Below are positions 18,057 through 26,788 of a stretch of 64,000 nt of DNA, piece after piece. Source of the stretch: JAJYKC01 sp035545735. Its GTDB lineage: Bacteria; Acidobacteriota; Terriglobia; Bryobacterales; Bryobacteraceae. Within the stretch, counting starts at the first letter, position 1. Every line of letters begins with the position of its first letter. The stretch lies in NCBI GenBank assembly GCA_035545735.1, contig DASZXS010000025.1, positions 12,709-76,708 of the forward strand, written 5' to 3'. The position numbers were made by a program, and so were the translations under genes. Below the pieces are notes generated by a model, which was given only the letters and a program-made list of their open reading frames with translations, did not search any database and was not told the origin of the DNA.

Positions 18057-18802
18057 TGTGGAGCGTCGATTTCGCTTCAGCGGGCATCAGCGCTCCGCTC
18101 GACATCCTGGCGCTGGCCGCGCATCCGGATGACGTCGAGCAGACCTGCGGCGGCGCGCTGCTGCGGATGTCCCTTGCCGGCTACCGCACCGGAGTTCTCG
18201 ATCTGACCGCGGGAGACATGGGCAGCCGCGGCACTCCCGAACTCCGCATCGAAGAGTCGGACGCCGCGGCGAAGATTCTGCGCCTCGCGTGGCGCGGCAA
18301 CATGCGTTGGCCCGACGCGCGGCTCGAAAACACCATCAGCGCCCGCATGACGCTCGCGGCCGAAATCCGCAACCTGCGCCCCCGGGTGGTGATTCTTCCC
18401 TATTGGGAAGGGCGGCACCCCGACCATTACAAAGCGAGCGAAATCGGCTACGAATCCTGCTTCCTCTCCGGCCTGCGCAAGCTTGACGAAGAAACGCCTC
18501 CGCACCGCCCGGCCCAGATTCTCTATGCCTCCTTATATGCCAACGTGAAGCCGTCCTTCGTGGTCGATATCTCCGATCATTTCGACCGCCGCATGGAATC
18601 CCTGTTCTGCTATCAATCGCAATACGGAGACATGACGCAAGCCTCGGACCTTTTTCCTTCGCAGGTCGAAGTCCGCGAACGCCATGCCGCCATCGCCCGC
18701 TTCTACGGCAACCTCATTGGGGTGAAGTACGGCGAGCCTTTCGTGGTGAAGGAAACGCTGCGCGTCGACGACCTAACCGCGCTCGGGGTGAAGAGCTTCT
18801 AG
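18056..18802 (+). CDS. bshB1: LmbE/PIG-L deacetylase, BshB1 type (bacillithiol pathway)
   Basis: 248 residues. Zinc-dependent deacetylase that in bacillithiol synthesis removes acetyl from GlcNAc-malate. Zinc ligands are visible: AAHPDD (residues 22-26) and the second His pair RHPDH (H121, H124). The BshB1-type sequence DLTAGDMGSRGTPELRIEES is present, which separates it from general PIG-L proteins. The ATG overlaps the rhomboid stop (TAATG), which excludes the longer reading from 17894. bshA and bshC are not in this window. The 3' end is seven bases from the convergent PQQ dehydrogenase stop. Confidence 0.88.
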   Translation: MWSVDFASAGISAPLDILALAAHPDDVEQTCGGALLRMSLAGYRTGVLDLTAGDMGSRGTPELRIEESDAAAKILRLAWRGNMRWPDARLENTISARMTLAAEIRNLRPRVVILPYWEGRHPDHYKASEIGYESCFLSGLRKLDEETPPHRPAQILYASLYANVKPSFVVDISDHFDRRMESLFCYQSQYGDMTQASDLFPSQVEVRERHAAIARFYGNLIGVKYGEPFVVKETLRVDDLTALGVKSF

Positions 18803-18808
18803 CTCCGG

Positions 18809-20404
18809 TTACTCTTCCGGCAGCGCGAAGGTCAAAACCGCCGCTCCGGAGGGCATGGTTACATACTGCTTCCCGTCCAACTCAAACGTAATCGGTGAAG
18901 TGACCAGGCGGGAGCCGGTATTGACCTTCCAAAGCAGTTTTCCCGTCTCCGCCTGGAGCGCCATCAGATAGCCATCTTCGTCACCCGCGAAAACCAGTCC
19001 GCCGGAGGTCGCGAGCGTTCCCGCCCACGGGGCCGCGTGGAGGGGAAACGACCATTTCGTTTTCCCGGTCAGCGGATCGAGCGCCGAAACGCGGCCCTGT
19101 CCTCCTTCCACCGGTTCCCCGCGAAAGAAGGTGGCCCAATAGCTGGTCCCCTCTTTGTAGATGGGCGTCTGCGAGAAATAACGGTCGCAGCCTTCGCGCA
19201 CGTTGAGGTAGAAGAGTCCGGTGATCGGACTATAAGACGGCGCCATCCAGTTCGTCGCCCCAGCGCATTGCGGACAGACGACTGTGCCCGCCGGAGTCGG
19301 GTCCAGATTCGGGATCATCGCCGGCCGGCCCTTGCTGTCCATGCCGGTGGTCCAGGTCTGTTTGGCGAAAGGCTCCGCCATCAGAAACTCGCCGGTCACC
19401 CGATCCAATACGTAGAAGAAGGCGTTCCGGTTCGCCTGCACCACCACCTTGCGTTTCTCGCCCTTCCAGGGAAGGTCGAGCAACATGGGCACCTCCGTCG
19501 CATCCCAATCGAACATATCGTGCGGCGTGAATTGATAGTGCCATTTCAGCTTTCCCGTATCGGCGTCGAGGGCAATCACACTGTCCGAAAAGAGGTTGTC
19601 GCCGGGCCGCACCGACCCCACCATGTCGGGCGAGGGATTTCCCACGCCCCAATAGACCGTGTTCAGCTCGGGATCGTAAGTGCCGGTCATCCAGGTGGCG
19701 CCGCCGCCATGCTCCCAGGAATCGCCTCCCCAGGTTTCATGCCCGGGCTCTCCCGGGCCCGGAATCGTCCAAAAGCGCCAGGCGCGCTTGCCGGTGGCGG
19801 CATCATAAGCATCCAAAAATCCGCGAATTCCGTAGTCGCCCGCCGCCACGCCGACGACAACTTTATCTTTCACCACCAGCGGAGCTTCCGTCCCGCCGAA
19901 CGAACCGCCGTGCGAAGGCGCTACCTCAACATTCCAGATCACTTCTCCGTTGCGGACGTCGAGCGCGAGCAGGCGGGCGTCCGGTGTCAGCATAAACAGC
20001 CGGTCCCCCAGGATCGCCAAGCCGCGGTTGATGGTCCCGCAGCACGGCTTTGCGTCCTTGGGAACATGATATTGATAGCGCCATAGCTTCCTGCCGAAGC
20101 GTGCATCGATGGCGTAGACGCTCGAGTCCGGGGCAGTAAAATACATCACCCCGTCCACCACCAGCGGAACTGTTTCGAATGCCCCCGGCGCATCGGTCTG
20201 GAACATCCATTCCAGGCGCAGGTTCTTCACGTTCCCGGCGTTGATCTGCTTCAGGTCCCGAAACCGGGTGGCATGGTAGTCGCCCCAGTAGGTCAGCCAA
20301 TTCCTGGCGTCCTCGGACGCCTTCGCCAGACGCGAAAACGGAACGTCCGCTCCGCGCAGCGGAACCAGACAGAGCAGCGCCGTAATGAAAGCCTTATGTC
20401 TCAA
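18809..20404 (-). CDS. PQQ-dependent alcohol dehydrogenase, lanthanide-type ligands
   Basis: 531-residue periplasmic eight-bladed quinoprotein with a signal peptide (AFITALLCLVPLRGA). The adjacent Cys pair C121-C122 (KPCCGTINRG) is the redox disulfide next to PQQ. Metal and catalytic residues can be placed: E173, N256 (WGVGNPSPD), catalytic D299 and the additional D301 (HDMFDWDATE). The extra Asp two residues after the catalytic Asp is the known mark of lanthanide-dependent (XoxF/ExaF-like) enzymes; calcium MxaF enzymes have Ala there. The substrate alcohol is not readable. No fused cytochrome domain; the diheme cytochrome c gene lies 35 bases upstream. Confidence 0.92.
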   Translation of the reverse strand: MRHKAFITALLCLVPLRGADVPFSRLAKASEDARNWLTYWGDYHATRFRDLKQINAGNVKNLRLEWMFQTDAPGAFETVPLVVDGVMYFTAPDSSVYAIDARFGRKLWRYQYHVPKDAKPCCGTINRGLAILGDRLFMLTPDARLLALDVRNGEVIWNVEVAPSHGGSFGGTEAPLVVKDKVVVGVAAGDYGIRGFLDAYDAATGKRAWRFWTIPGPGEPGHETWGGDSWEHGGGATWMTGTYDPELNTVYWGVGNPSPDMVGSVRPGDNLFSDSVIALDADTGKLKWHYQFTPHDMFDWDATEVPMLLDLPWKGEKRKVVVQANRNAFFYVLDRVTGEFLMAEPFAKQTWTTGMDSKGRPAMIPNLDPTPAGTVVCPQCAGATNWMAPSYSPITGLFYLNVREGCDRYFSQTPIYKEGTSYWATFFRGEPVEGGQGRVSALDPLTGKTKWSFPLHAAPWAGTLATSGGLVFAGDEDGYLMALQAETGKLLWKVNTGSRLVTSPITFELDGKQYVTMPSGAAVLTFALPEE

Positions 20405-20439
20405 CCGGTATCTCTCCCGCTTCTCATGGAACCTTTACG

Positions 20440-21210
20440 TCAACGCGGCTTTGGCTGCCGTGCCGCTTCACCCTGCGCCGCGCCTCCTCCCAGGCTGCTC
20501 AGGCACGCGAGGAGGTTTTCCAGATCTCTGCCCTCCAGCCGGTACGCGGGCATGAACGACGACTTTTCGTAGATCACTTTCGCGGCGGCGGCTTTGTCCA
20601 GTGATACGAAACTCTCGTCGGGAAGGCGGAGCTGAACGCTGAAACTGTCCTCATTCACCCGGACACCCCGGAATCGTTTTCCATCTCGCGTTTCCACCAC
20701 GACGGTTTCATACTCGGGCGGCACATCCGCCGAGGGATTTAGAATCGAAGTTTTCAGATATTCGTAGGACCGCTGCGCGCCGATCCGCGTCAGGTCGGGG
20801 CCGAAAGTGCTGCCTTGTCCGCCGATGCGGTGGCAACCGGCACAACCGTGCGTCCGATAGAGTGCTTCGCCCGCGATCGCGTCGCCGCCGTGAACGGCCG
20901 GGGCGGGAGCGCCACGGCGCAAGGTCTGGATGTGTTTCACCAGCGCCGCCAGAACATCGTCCTCCAGCCCGAACGCGGACATGGAGCTGCCGGGAACACC
21001 ATTCTGGATGACATTCGCGATATCGCTATCCTGATCGCCGTGCCGCAGCGAGCCCAACAAGTTCGGACCGCGGCCTCCCGTGCCATCCATGCCGTGACAA
21101 ATGGCGCAGTTGCTCAAGAAGATTTCCTCTCCGTTCAGCTTCGTGTCCGGCTGCGCCTTCGCCGTGAAACCGCATAACAACAACACTGTGCCGAGCGTCG
21201 CGATCTTCAT
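20440..21210 (-). CDS. Diheme cytochrome c, partner of PQQ dehydrogenase
   Basis: 256 residues with signal peptide (GTVLLLCGFTAKAQ) and two class I cytochrome c domains with heme sites CAICH (35-39) and CAGCH (123-127). Axial methionine candidates include GSSMSAFG and the C-terminal SSFMPAYRLEGRDL. The second domain is followed by a 60-residue beta insert (VVVETRDGKRFRGV) as in the Planctomycetes/Acidobacteria heme-binding type. It is the first gene of a two-gene operon with the quinoprotein and is its probable electron acceptor. The last residues (GGGAAQGEAARQPKPR) are a disordered tail. Confidence 0.88.
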   Translation of the reverse strand: MKIATLGTVLLLCGFTAKAQPDTKLNGEEIFLSNCAICHGMDGTGGRGPNLLGSLRHGDQDSDIANVIQNGVPGSSMSAFGLEDDVLAALVKHIQTLRRGAPAPAVHGGDAIAGEALYRTHGCAGCHRIGGQGSTFGPDLTRIGAQRSYEYLKTSILNPSADVPPEYETVVVETRDGKRFRGVRVNEDSFSVQLRLPDESFVSLDKAAAAKVIYEKSSFMPAYRLEGRDLENLLACLSSLGGGAAQGEAARQPKPR

Positions 21211-21332
21211 GATTCGATGGAAGCGGATGGGAAGGAGTCTAACACGCTTTTTCCCTTTTGTGGTTTTCCCAAAGTGCTCCTTTCCAAAATAATCGAGCGC
21301 GTGAGCCCATATGCTGCTAGGCTTGAACCACC

Positions 21333-21461
21333 ATGTCAGCCAACACCGGAGATAAGGCGCGGCACAACCGCATCAGGAAACGCAGGGCCCGCCGCCGAAT
21401 CGTCACGCGAAAATTGCGGGCGAGTCTGTCCACGCCCGCGGCGCCGGAAAGAGCGTCCTAG
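21333..21461 (+). CDS. Small basic protein, 42 residues
   Basis: Reads ATG at 21333 to TAG at 21461. The protein is extremely basic: MSANTGDKARHNRIRKRRAR continues to RRIVTRKLRASLSTP, with 14 Arg/Lys in the first 30 residues. It has no signal peptide or membrane segment, so it is cytosolic and could bind nucleic acid or the ribosome. I recall similar short basic proteins beginning with NTGDKAR in Acidobacteriota, but this memory is not a database result. There is no strong ribosome site (GGCTTGAACCACC precedes it). Lies between the divergent cytochrome operon and the DsbA-like gene. Confidence 0.55.
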   Translation: MSANTGDKARHNRIRKRRARRRIVTRKLRASLSTPAAPERAS

Positions 21462-21551
21462 GGATTTGGCGGCCCTGGCCCGGCGACCGCGGCCGGGCGT
21501 CCAATGACCCATGCGGCCGCCCGGGCCGAGCTCCGATTTCCTGAGGCTAAA

Positions 21552-22469
21552 ATGAAGAATATGCGCTTTTTGTTCGCAGCCTTCCTGTGTCTGGCTCCGC
21601 TGTGGTCCCAAACGCCCCCCAAGACCGCGTTCGACAAACCGACCCTCGATGCCTACGTCCGGCACGCCCTGGTGATTCCTCAAAATGTCACGATGACCAT
21701 CGACGATCCGAAGCCCTCCGATGTCAAAGGCTTCAAGGAAGTGGCGGTTCATCTCACGTTCGGAAAAGCCTCCAAAGATTTGACCTTTTACGTCTCCGAC
21801 GACGGCCTCCATATCTTTCGCGGCGACCTTTATGACGTGCGCACCTCGCCCTTCGAGAAGCAGCTTGCCAAGCTGAAAACGGACCTCTCCCCCAGCATGG
21901 GTACGCCCGGCGCGCCGGTTGTTCTCGTCCTCTTCAGCGATTTCGAATGCCCGCTGTGCAAACAGGAAGCGCAAACCCTCAAGGATCATCTGCTCGCTAC
22001 CTACCCTACCCAGGTCCGTCTCTATTTCAAGGATTTCCCGCTCGATCCGATTCATCCGTGGGCGCGCCCGGCGGCGATTGCCGGCCGCTGCATCTTCCGC
22101 GAAAGTCCCAAGGCTTTCTGGGATTATCACGACTGGACCTACGCGCACCAGGAAGAGCTTAAGAGCGACAATCTCAAGGCGAAGATCATGGAGTTCGCCG
22201 GCACAAAGAACATTGACGCAATTCAGCTTGGACGCTGCATGGAAGAAAAGGCCACCGAGGGCGAAGTGAACGACTCGGTGGCGCAAGGAAAATCGTTGGG
22301 CGTGGACGCCACTCCGACAATCTTTGTAAACGGCCGGCCCATGGTCGGCAATGTGCCGTGGGAACAGTTGAAGACGATCATCGATGACGAGCTGCGCTAT
22401 CAGGAGACGGCGCACAACGCCGGCGAAAAATGCTGCGAAGTGAAAGTTCCCGGTGCGTTGAATAACTGA
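21552..22469 (+). CDS. Secreted DsbA-family thiol oxidoreductase
   Basis: About 305 residues. ATG at 21552 has GAGG upstream and opens a signal peptide (MKNMRFLFAAFLCLAPLWSQ); a longer reading from 21504 is less likely. A domain of about 95 residues precedes the thioredoxin fold, whose active site is CPLC (133-136; FSDFECPLCKQEA). The cis-Pro loop is VDATPTIFVNG. This DsbA/DsbG-type arrangement, with a positional helical insert, oxidises or isomerises disulfides in the periplasm. The C-terminus carries another vicinal Cys pair (EKCCEVKV), which is unusual. A PDZ-like remnant follows in the same frame after the stop. Confidence 0.87.
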   Translation: MKNMRFLFAAFLCLAPLWSQTPPKTAFDKPTLDAYVRHALVIPQNVTMTIDDPKPSDVKGFKEVAVHLTFGKASKDLTFYVSDDGLHIFRGDLYDVRTSPFEKQLAKLKTDLSPSMGTPGAPVVLVLFSDFECPLCKQEAQTLKDHLLATYPTQVRLYFKDFPLDPIHPWARPAAIAGRCIFRESPKAFWDYHDWTYAHQEELKSDNLKAKIMEFAGTKNIDAIQLGRCMEEKATEGEVNDSVAQGKSLGVDATPTIFVNGRPMVGNVPWEQLKTIIDDELRYQETAHNAGEKCCEVKVPGALNN

Positions 22470-22718
22470 GGCGGGGTGCGCCTCCTCGGCCCGGGCACCT
22501 ATGCCGTTGGTTGGGTACCGGGACTACTTTCTCAGGAGTCCTAAAGTCCGCGGCCCGGGGAGATACTCACAGAATTGGGCGGCAAGCCGATACGAAGCTC
22601 TATGACGCGTCTCACCCAGGCCTGGCGTGCGCGCAAACCAGAGCACCAAGTACTCGTGGGAGTATTGAGGGATGGCAAACACGCTAAGGTGAAGGTATTA
22701 TTGACAGAGCGTAAGTAA
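22470..22718 (+). pseudogene. PDZ-domain remnant (HtrA/DegP-like C-terminus)
   Basis: Translating this stretch in the same frame as the preceding DsbA-like gene gives PDZ-type sequence: LLGPGTYAVGWVPGLL, then an in-frame TAA (22542-22544), then GEILTELGGKPIRS and VLVGVLRDGKHAKVKV up to TAA at 22716. This matches the PDZ pattern of an exposed ligand loop, GDVI and GKPV turn, and final VLRDGK...V strand. No start codon or protease domain is present. The likeliest history is decay of the 3' end of an S1C-type protease or PDZ-protease gene. It is not likely to be translated. Confidence 0.5.
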
Positions 22719-22784
22719 AACAGGAACCGGAAAATAGAGTTGATGCCCCAAGCGCCGACGAGCACGGCATGCCAGGTAATTTGC

Positions 22785-23357
22785 ATGCCTCCCCTGATTC
22801 TCCATCCGTTTGCCGAAAGCAATGACCCCGCTAAGCTAATCGAAAGCTCCCGTGCCGGTATGGCGCTCGAAGGGTTACTGCCGGAGGAGGGAAAAAGCCG
22901 CGTTCAGCTCGACCGGGCGTTGATCGATGGACGTTTTTGCGAAATCCGCATGCTTTTCTACGTCGGACGCGATCTGGTTCGCTGGATTGATCAGTGTTTG
23001 GATGTGGCGAAGCGGAACCCGGAAAACTATCCGCCGGATGTGAGCCGGCAGACTTTTGTGGAATACCTGACTCGCCACGCGCCGCCATCGGTCGACGCCA
23101 AGCTAAGCCAGTGGGGAGTACAAGGCTATGGACGGATCTTCGCCCGCGCCATCGCGCTGCACAGTATCTTCGCGGAAGCGCCTTCTCCCTCCAGCCTCAC
23201 CGAAAACTTCATCCGCCACTACCACCGCTACACGGATCAAATCTTCGCGTACGACCAGAAGAAGCCGTTCACACCCCTCGACGCCGCGAACTACACGTTC
23301 GAGCTGTACGCCTCCGGCGAGTATTCGCGGATGTTGGAACGGCAGTGGGAATCTTAA
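22785..23357 (+). CDS. Conserved-type hypothetical protein, mostly helical
   Basis: About 190 residues from ATG 22785, which has AGG eight bases upstream; a TTG at 22740 would add 15 residues. No signal peptide or membrane helix, so cytosolic. Helical and aromatic-rich (IRHYHRYTDQIFAYDQ; FELYASGEYSRMLERQWES). Does not match a family I recognise. The motif FCEIRMLFYVGRDLVRWIDQ is the most distinctive. It runs convergent with the DUF4175-like gene, ending 12 bases from it, and the PDZ remnant lies upstream. No function can be given. Confidence 0.6.
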   Translation: MPPLILHPFAESNDPAKLIESSRAGMALEGLLPEEGKSRVQLDRALIDGRFCEIRMLFYVGRDLVRWIDQCLDVAKRNPENYPPDVSRQTFVEYLTRHAPPSVDAKLSQWGVQGYGRIFARAIALHSIFAEAPSPSSLTENFIRHYHRYTDQIFAYDQKKPFTPLDAANYTFELYASGEYSRMLERQWES

Positions 23358-23368
23358 CCCTTCCCGCG

Positions 23369-26300
23369 CTAATCCTTCTTGCTGAGACGCCGGAAATACT
23401 CCGCCACCGCATCCGCATAGCCGTCCGGAGCTTTCTCCGGCGCGGCGGTTCGCACGTTGGCCGCAAGCTGCTCATCCAGACGCCGGCGTAATTCGATTTC
23501 CATCCGGTCAAGCGCCGGGAGGATTTCCCGGTTCAAGCGCTCGCGAAACTCCCGGGCGTCGCCCTCGTTCAGGCGCCGGATCGAGCCCGCCAATGCTTCC
23601 AGATCCTGACCCACGCCGATGTCCCCGGCCTGGCGAATGCGTCCAATTCCCTCTCTCACCTCGGCCTGCACTCCTTGCGTTCCCCCGCTGGAACCAGGCT
23701 GGGCCTGTTCCAGGCTCCGGCGCATTCGCGGCACCTCACCCAGAGCCGCCTCCATTCCCTTCGAACCTTTCTCCTTGCTCGCGCCGCCGGTTTCCTGGCG
23801 CAAAGCCGCCCTGGCCTGCCCGATCTGGTCTCGCAGCTTCTCGAGGCCCATGGAAGTGGTCCCTTCGCGCATCCAGGTATACATCCCCTGCCCCTTGCGC
23901 ATCCATTCCGCGCTCTTCCGCATCCGCATCTCGAGATCGCTTTCATCCAGATCCCCAATGGCCTGTTTCAACTTCGAGGAAGCCTCCCGCTGCTGGCCAG
24001 ACAGGTTTTTGGAAAGATCGGACATCTCCTGTTGCAGCGACTTCAACTCCGAGGCGAGGCGCTCCTCCCGGTCGGCCAGCCTGCGCGCTTGCGGCGTGGC
24101 GCGTGAGGGAGCGGGCCCAAAGCGCGAATCATTCTGCTGCTGCTTCTCCTCATCGCCACCCGCGAACTGCTGCCGCATGGCATCCGCCAGGTCGCGATGC
24201 GAACGCGCCAGATCCGCCGCCTTCCTCTCCAAATCCCCGAACTGCCGGGCGGCTTGCTCCCGCCGCGCGCCTTCCATCGCTTCCTGTGCGTTCTGAAGCT
24301 GTTCCGAGGCTCTGCGCGCCGCGTCCGGATCGCCGTTATTTCCGGCACGCATCTGCTCTTCCGCCTGCTCAATCTGGCGCAGCGCACTCTCAAACTGGCT
24401 GGAGGATTGGCCGGAGAGCCGGCCCGCTGGAGACCCCGCGCCGGAACTTCCGTTCCGCTGCTGCCCGGCCTGCTGCTGCCCCTGCCCCTGCTGGCCCTGC
24501 TGCCGCGAACCCTGCTGAGAGCCCGGCTGCGAACTGGATTGCGAATCGGATTGAGAACCCGACTGCGAACTCTGCTGTGAGCCGGATGGAGACTGCGAAC
24601 GCTGCGAGCGCTGCGATTGCTCACGGTTGGCGTCCTCCAGTTGCCGCCTCAGTTCCTCCGCTTCGCGCCGCAGCATCTCCTGTTCCCAACGCTGCCGGAA
24701 CTGCTGTTCGGCATTCTTCCGCTGCGCGGCAAGCTCCTGCTGCCGGCGCGCCAGATCCTTCAGCTTGCGCAGCGCCTCGTCCAGCTTTTTCGATTCTTCG
24801 CTCTTGGTTCCCGCCTGCTCGGTCTCGTATTGATTCTTTTCCGTATCGAGTTCGAGATCGAGCAGCCGTTCGAGATCGCGGGCCGAGCCCGACCCGCCCC
24901 CGGAACCCCCGCCCTGCGCTCCAAACGCCACGCGGATATCCCGGAAAGCCGCCTCCGCCCGGAGCAGCGCCTGCAAGGCTTTCTGCTCATGCGGCATCGC
25001 GTCGTTCCAGCGCCCCGGACGGAGGTGCGCCGTCGCCGTCTTCATGCTAGCGGAGGCTTTGTCCATGTATTCGGTGAAGATCTTGAATTCGGGCGAGGAA
25101 TCGTCGATATTGCGGGCGCGAATCCGTTCCGCGAGACTATGCGACTGGTCGCTGAGCTTCGCCTGCATATCGCTCAGGAATCGCGCCTCGGCGGCGGCGG
25201 TTTCCGGCTTCGGATTCTTAATCTCGTTCCAGGTTGCGCCGATGATCTCTTTTTGCCGCTCCGAGAATTGCGGATCTTCCTCGCCCGCCCCGCCTCCGCC
25301 GCTCGCCTGCGCCTGGCTGAAGCGCAGATCGAAAGGCTGGGCGGACACGAAGAAAATATCCGACTTCACGACGGTCCTGGCATCGCGCGCGGTGGCGTAA
25401 TAGCTGACCACGTCGCCCGGGCTGAGGCTGAAATCTTCGAGGGCGAGAGTCGTTTTGCCTTCCGCCTTCTTCACACCCGCGCGCGGCAGCAGATTGACCA
25501 CCTTTTCCGGCGCGCCGTTCACCGAGTAGTGCAGGTTTACGCCCGCCAAGCCGTAATCGTCCTCGGCCTCCACCTTCACCCGGACTTCCTCGATGGGATT
25601 CACGCCGGTATCGCGCCCGGGAAAAACCACTTTCACCGACGGCGGAGCATCGCGCCGGGCTTCGATGAAGTAGTCGTCGCTCAGCCGCACGTTTTCGCCC
25701 GCATCGACGGCCCCCACAAAGTAAGAGCCGTCTTTCAAAATCGGGACGCGCGCGGTGAACGAATTCCCGCCCGCCGCCTCCAGCGGAATTCTCGCGCCGC
25801 TATCGAGGACAATCGCTCCCTGGGACAGCGGACGGTCCGTTTCGATCGACAATTCCGCCTGCGTCCCCTCCACGGCGCGCAAATCGCCGCCCGGATCTTC
25901 CGTCGTGTCCGCCATGCCGAGCGCCGGCGGATAGTGATAACGCACGCGCAGCGACTTCATCGCCGGAAGGTCGCGCACGGTGAGGGTATAGGTCTTCGAA
26001 CGGACGCCGCCCGCCTCGACGTAATAGTCGAGCGTATCGTCAACACCGGCGAGCAGAAATTGGTAGCGGTCTCCGCCCGGCTCCGCCTGCATCGGAATCG
26101 CATCCCATTTCGGATTGTTGCGATAGCGCGCCTGCATGCGCACCGACGGAGCCGAAAAACCGATCAGGCGCGCGGTTACCTGAAGACCCGCCTTCCGGCG
26201 CAGGGTAAGGTTTCCCGGATGAACCAGGATGGTCCGCGCCGGATAGAGATCCGTGCGCGGCGTGTTTCCCCAGAGCAAGGCGCTGCCATATCCCAGAAAA

Positions 26301-26788
26301 CCCGGACCAGCGAACACCAGCCACAACAAAACCGTAAGCGCGGCGCCCGCCGACGTGGAGAGAGCGATGATCCAGCCGGCCGGCACCACTTTTTCCGGCT
26401 GATTCTCGCGCACCCCGGGTAAAGCGTCTTCCGCCAGCAGTTCCGCCAGAGGGCCGGGCGCGTCCCGCCGCTCGGCCAGAGTGAGCAGACGCTCTTGGAA
26501 TCCGGAATATTGCTTTTCGGCGCGCCGCGCGGCCCAGCGCCGGTTCAAACGCAGCAGGGGGATCGCCAGCCCGAATGCAATGGCCAGGGCGACGCCGAGG
26601 AAAAGCAGGACGCGTCCGCTTGCCAGGGCGTTCTCGATGAAGCCCAGCCAGCGGAGGAGGATGGCGAGCAAAACCGTGGCAAGCAGGGCGGAGCCCGCGG
26701 CCACAGCCAGGCCGCGCGACCACAGAAGCCAGCGGAGCCGGGCTTCGAGCCGGGCCATGTAAGCGTTAATCTGATCGAGGGCGCTCAC
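23369..26788 (-). CDS. DUF4175-like giant membrane protein with Gln/Ser-rich coiled coil
   Basis: About 1139 residues. The GTG at 26788 overlaps the stop of the BatA/VWA gene (GTGA) and has AGAGGGG six bases upstream; it replaces a longer reading from 26809. Three N-terminal membrane segments (WLLWSRGLAVAAGSALLATV; VLLFLGVALAIAFGLAI; WIIALSTSAGAALTVLLWLV) precede beta-sandwich repeats (about 180-480), then a long coiled coil (about 490-720), a Gln/Ser-rich stretch, and a final coiled coil. This matches the DUF4175 layout. Last gene of the eight-gene MoxR operon; it probably stands in the inner membrane and projects into the periplasm. Confidence 0.78.
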   Translation of the reverse strand: MSALDQINAYMARLEARLRWLLWSRGLAVAAGSALLATVLLAILLRWLGFIENALASGRVLLFLGVALAIAFGLAIPLLRLNRRWAARRAEKQYSGFQERLLTLAERRDAPGPLAELLAEDALPGVRENQPEKVVPAGWIIALSTSAGAALTVLLWLVFAGPGFLGYGSALLWGNTPRTDLYPARTILVHPGNLTLRRKAGLQVTARLIGFSAPSVRMQARYRNNPKWDAIPMQAEPGGDRYQFLLAGVDDTLDYYVEAGGVRSKTYTLTVRDLPAMKSLRVRYHYPPALGMADTTEDPGGDLRAVEGTQAELSIETDRPLSQGAIVLDSGARIPLEAAGGNSFTARVPILKDGSYFVGAVDAGENVRLSDDYFIEARRDAPPSVKVVFPGRDTGVNPIEEVRVKVEAEDDYGLAGVNLHYSVNGAPEKVVNLLPRAGVKKAEGKTTLALEDFSLSPGDVVSYYATARDARTVVKSDIFFVSAQPFDLRFSQAQASGGGGAGEEDPQFSERQKEIIGATWNEIKNPKPETAAAEARFLSDMQAKLSDQSHSLAERIRARNIDDSSPEFKIFTEYMDKASASMKTATAHLRPGRWNDAMPHEQKALQALLRAEAAFRDIRVAFGAQGGGSGGGSGSARDLERLLDLELDTEKNQYETEQAGTKSEESKKLDEALRKLKDLARRQQELAAQRKNAEQQFRQRWEQEMLRREAEELRRQLEDANREQSQRSQRSQSPSGSQQSSQSGSQSDSQSSSQPGSQQGSRQQGQQGQGQQQAGQQRNGSSGAGSPAGRLSGQSSSQFESALRQIEQAEEQMRAGNNGDPDAARRASEQLQNAQEAMEGARREQAARQFGDLERKAADLARSHRDLADAMRQQFAGGDEEKQQQNDSRFGPAPSRATPQARRLADREERLASELKSLQQEMSDLSKNLSGQQREASSKLKQAIGDLDESDLEMRMRKSAEWMRKGQGMYTWMREGTTSMGLEKLRDQIGQARAALRQETGGASKEKGSKGMEAALGEVPRMRRSLEQAQPGSSGGTQGVQAEVREGIGRIRQAGDIGVGQDLEALAGSIRRLNEGDAREFRERLNREILPALDRMEIELRRRLDEQLAANVRTAAPEKAPDGYADAVAEYFRRLSKKD
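24440..24640 (-). repeat. Low-complexity Gln/Ser codon repeat within DUF4175-like gene
   Basis: A run of about 65 residues of SQSGSQSDSQSSSQPGSQQ type, encoded by near-repeated TCGCAATCC/CAGCAG-like units. Such stretches are prone to replication slippage, so length may vary between strains. The protein context suggests a flexible spacer between two coiled coils. Confidence 0.7.

Noticed and set aside
22541..22822. 93-codon minus frame over the PDZ remnant
   Set aside because: The plus strand has the PDZ pattern; the minus frame has no recognisable feature.
24617..26422. 601-codon plus-strand open frame within the DUF4175-like gene
   Set aside because: Antisense shadow; the minus-strand protein has membrane segments and coiled coils and fits its operon.
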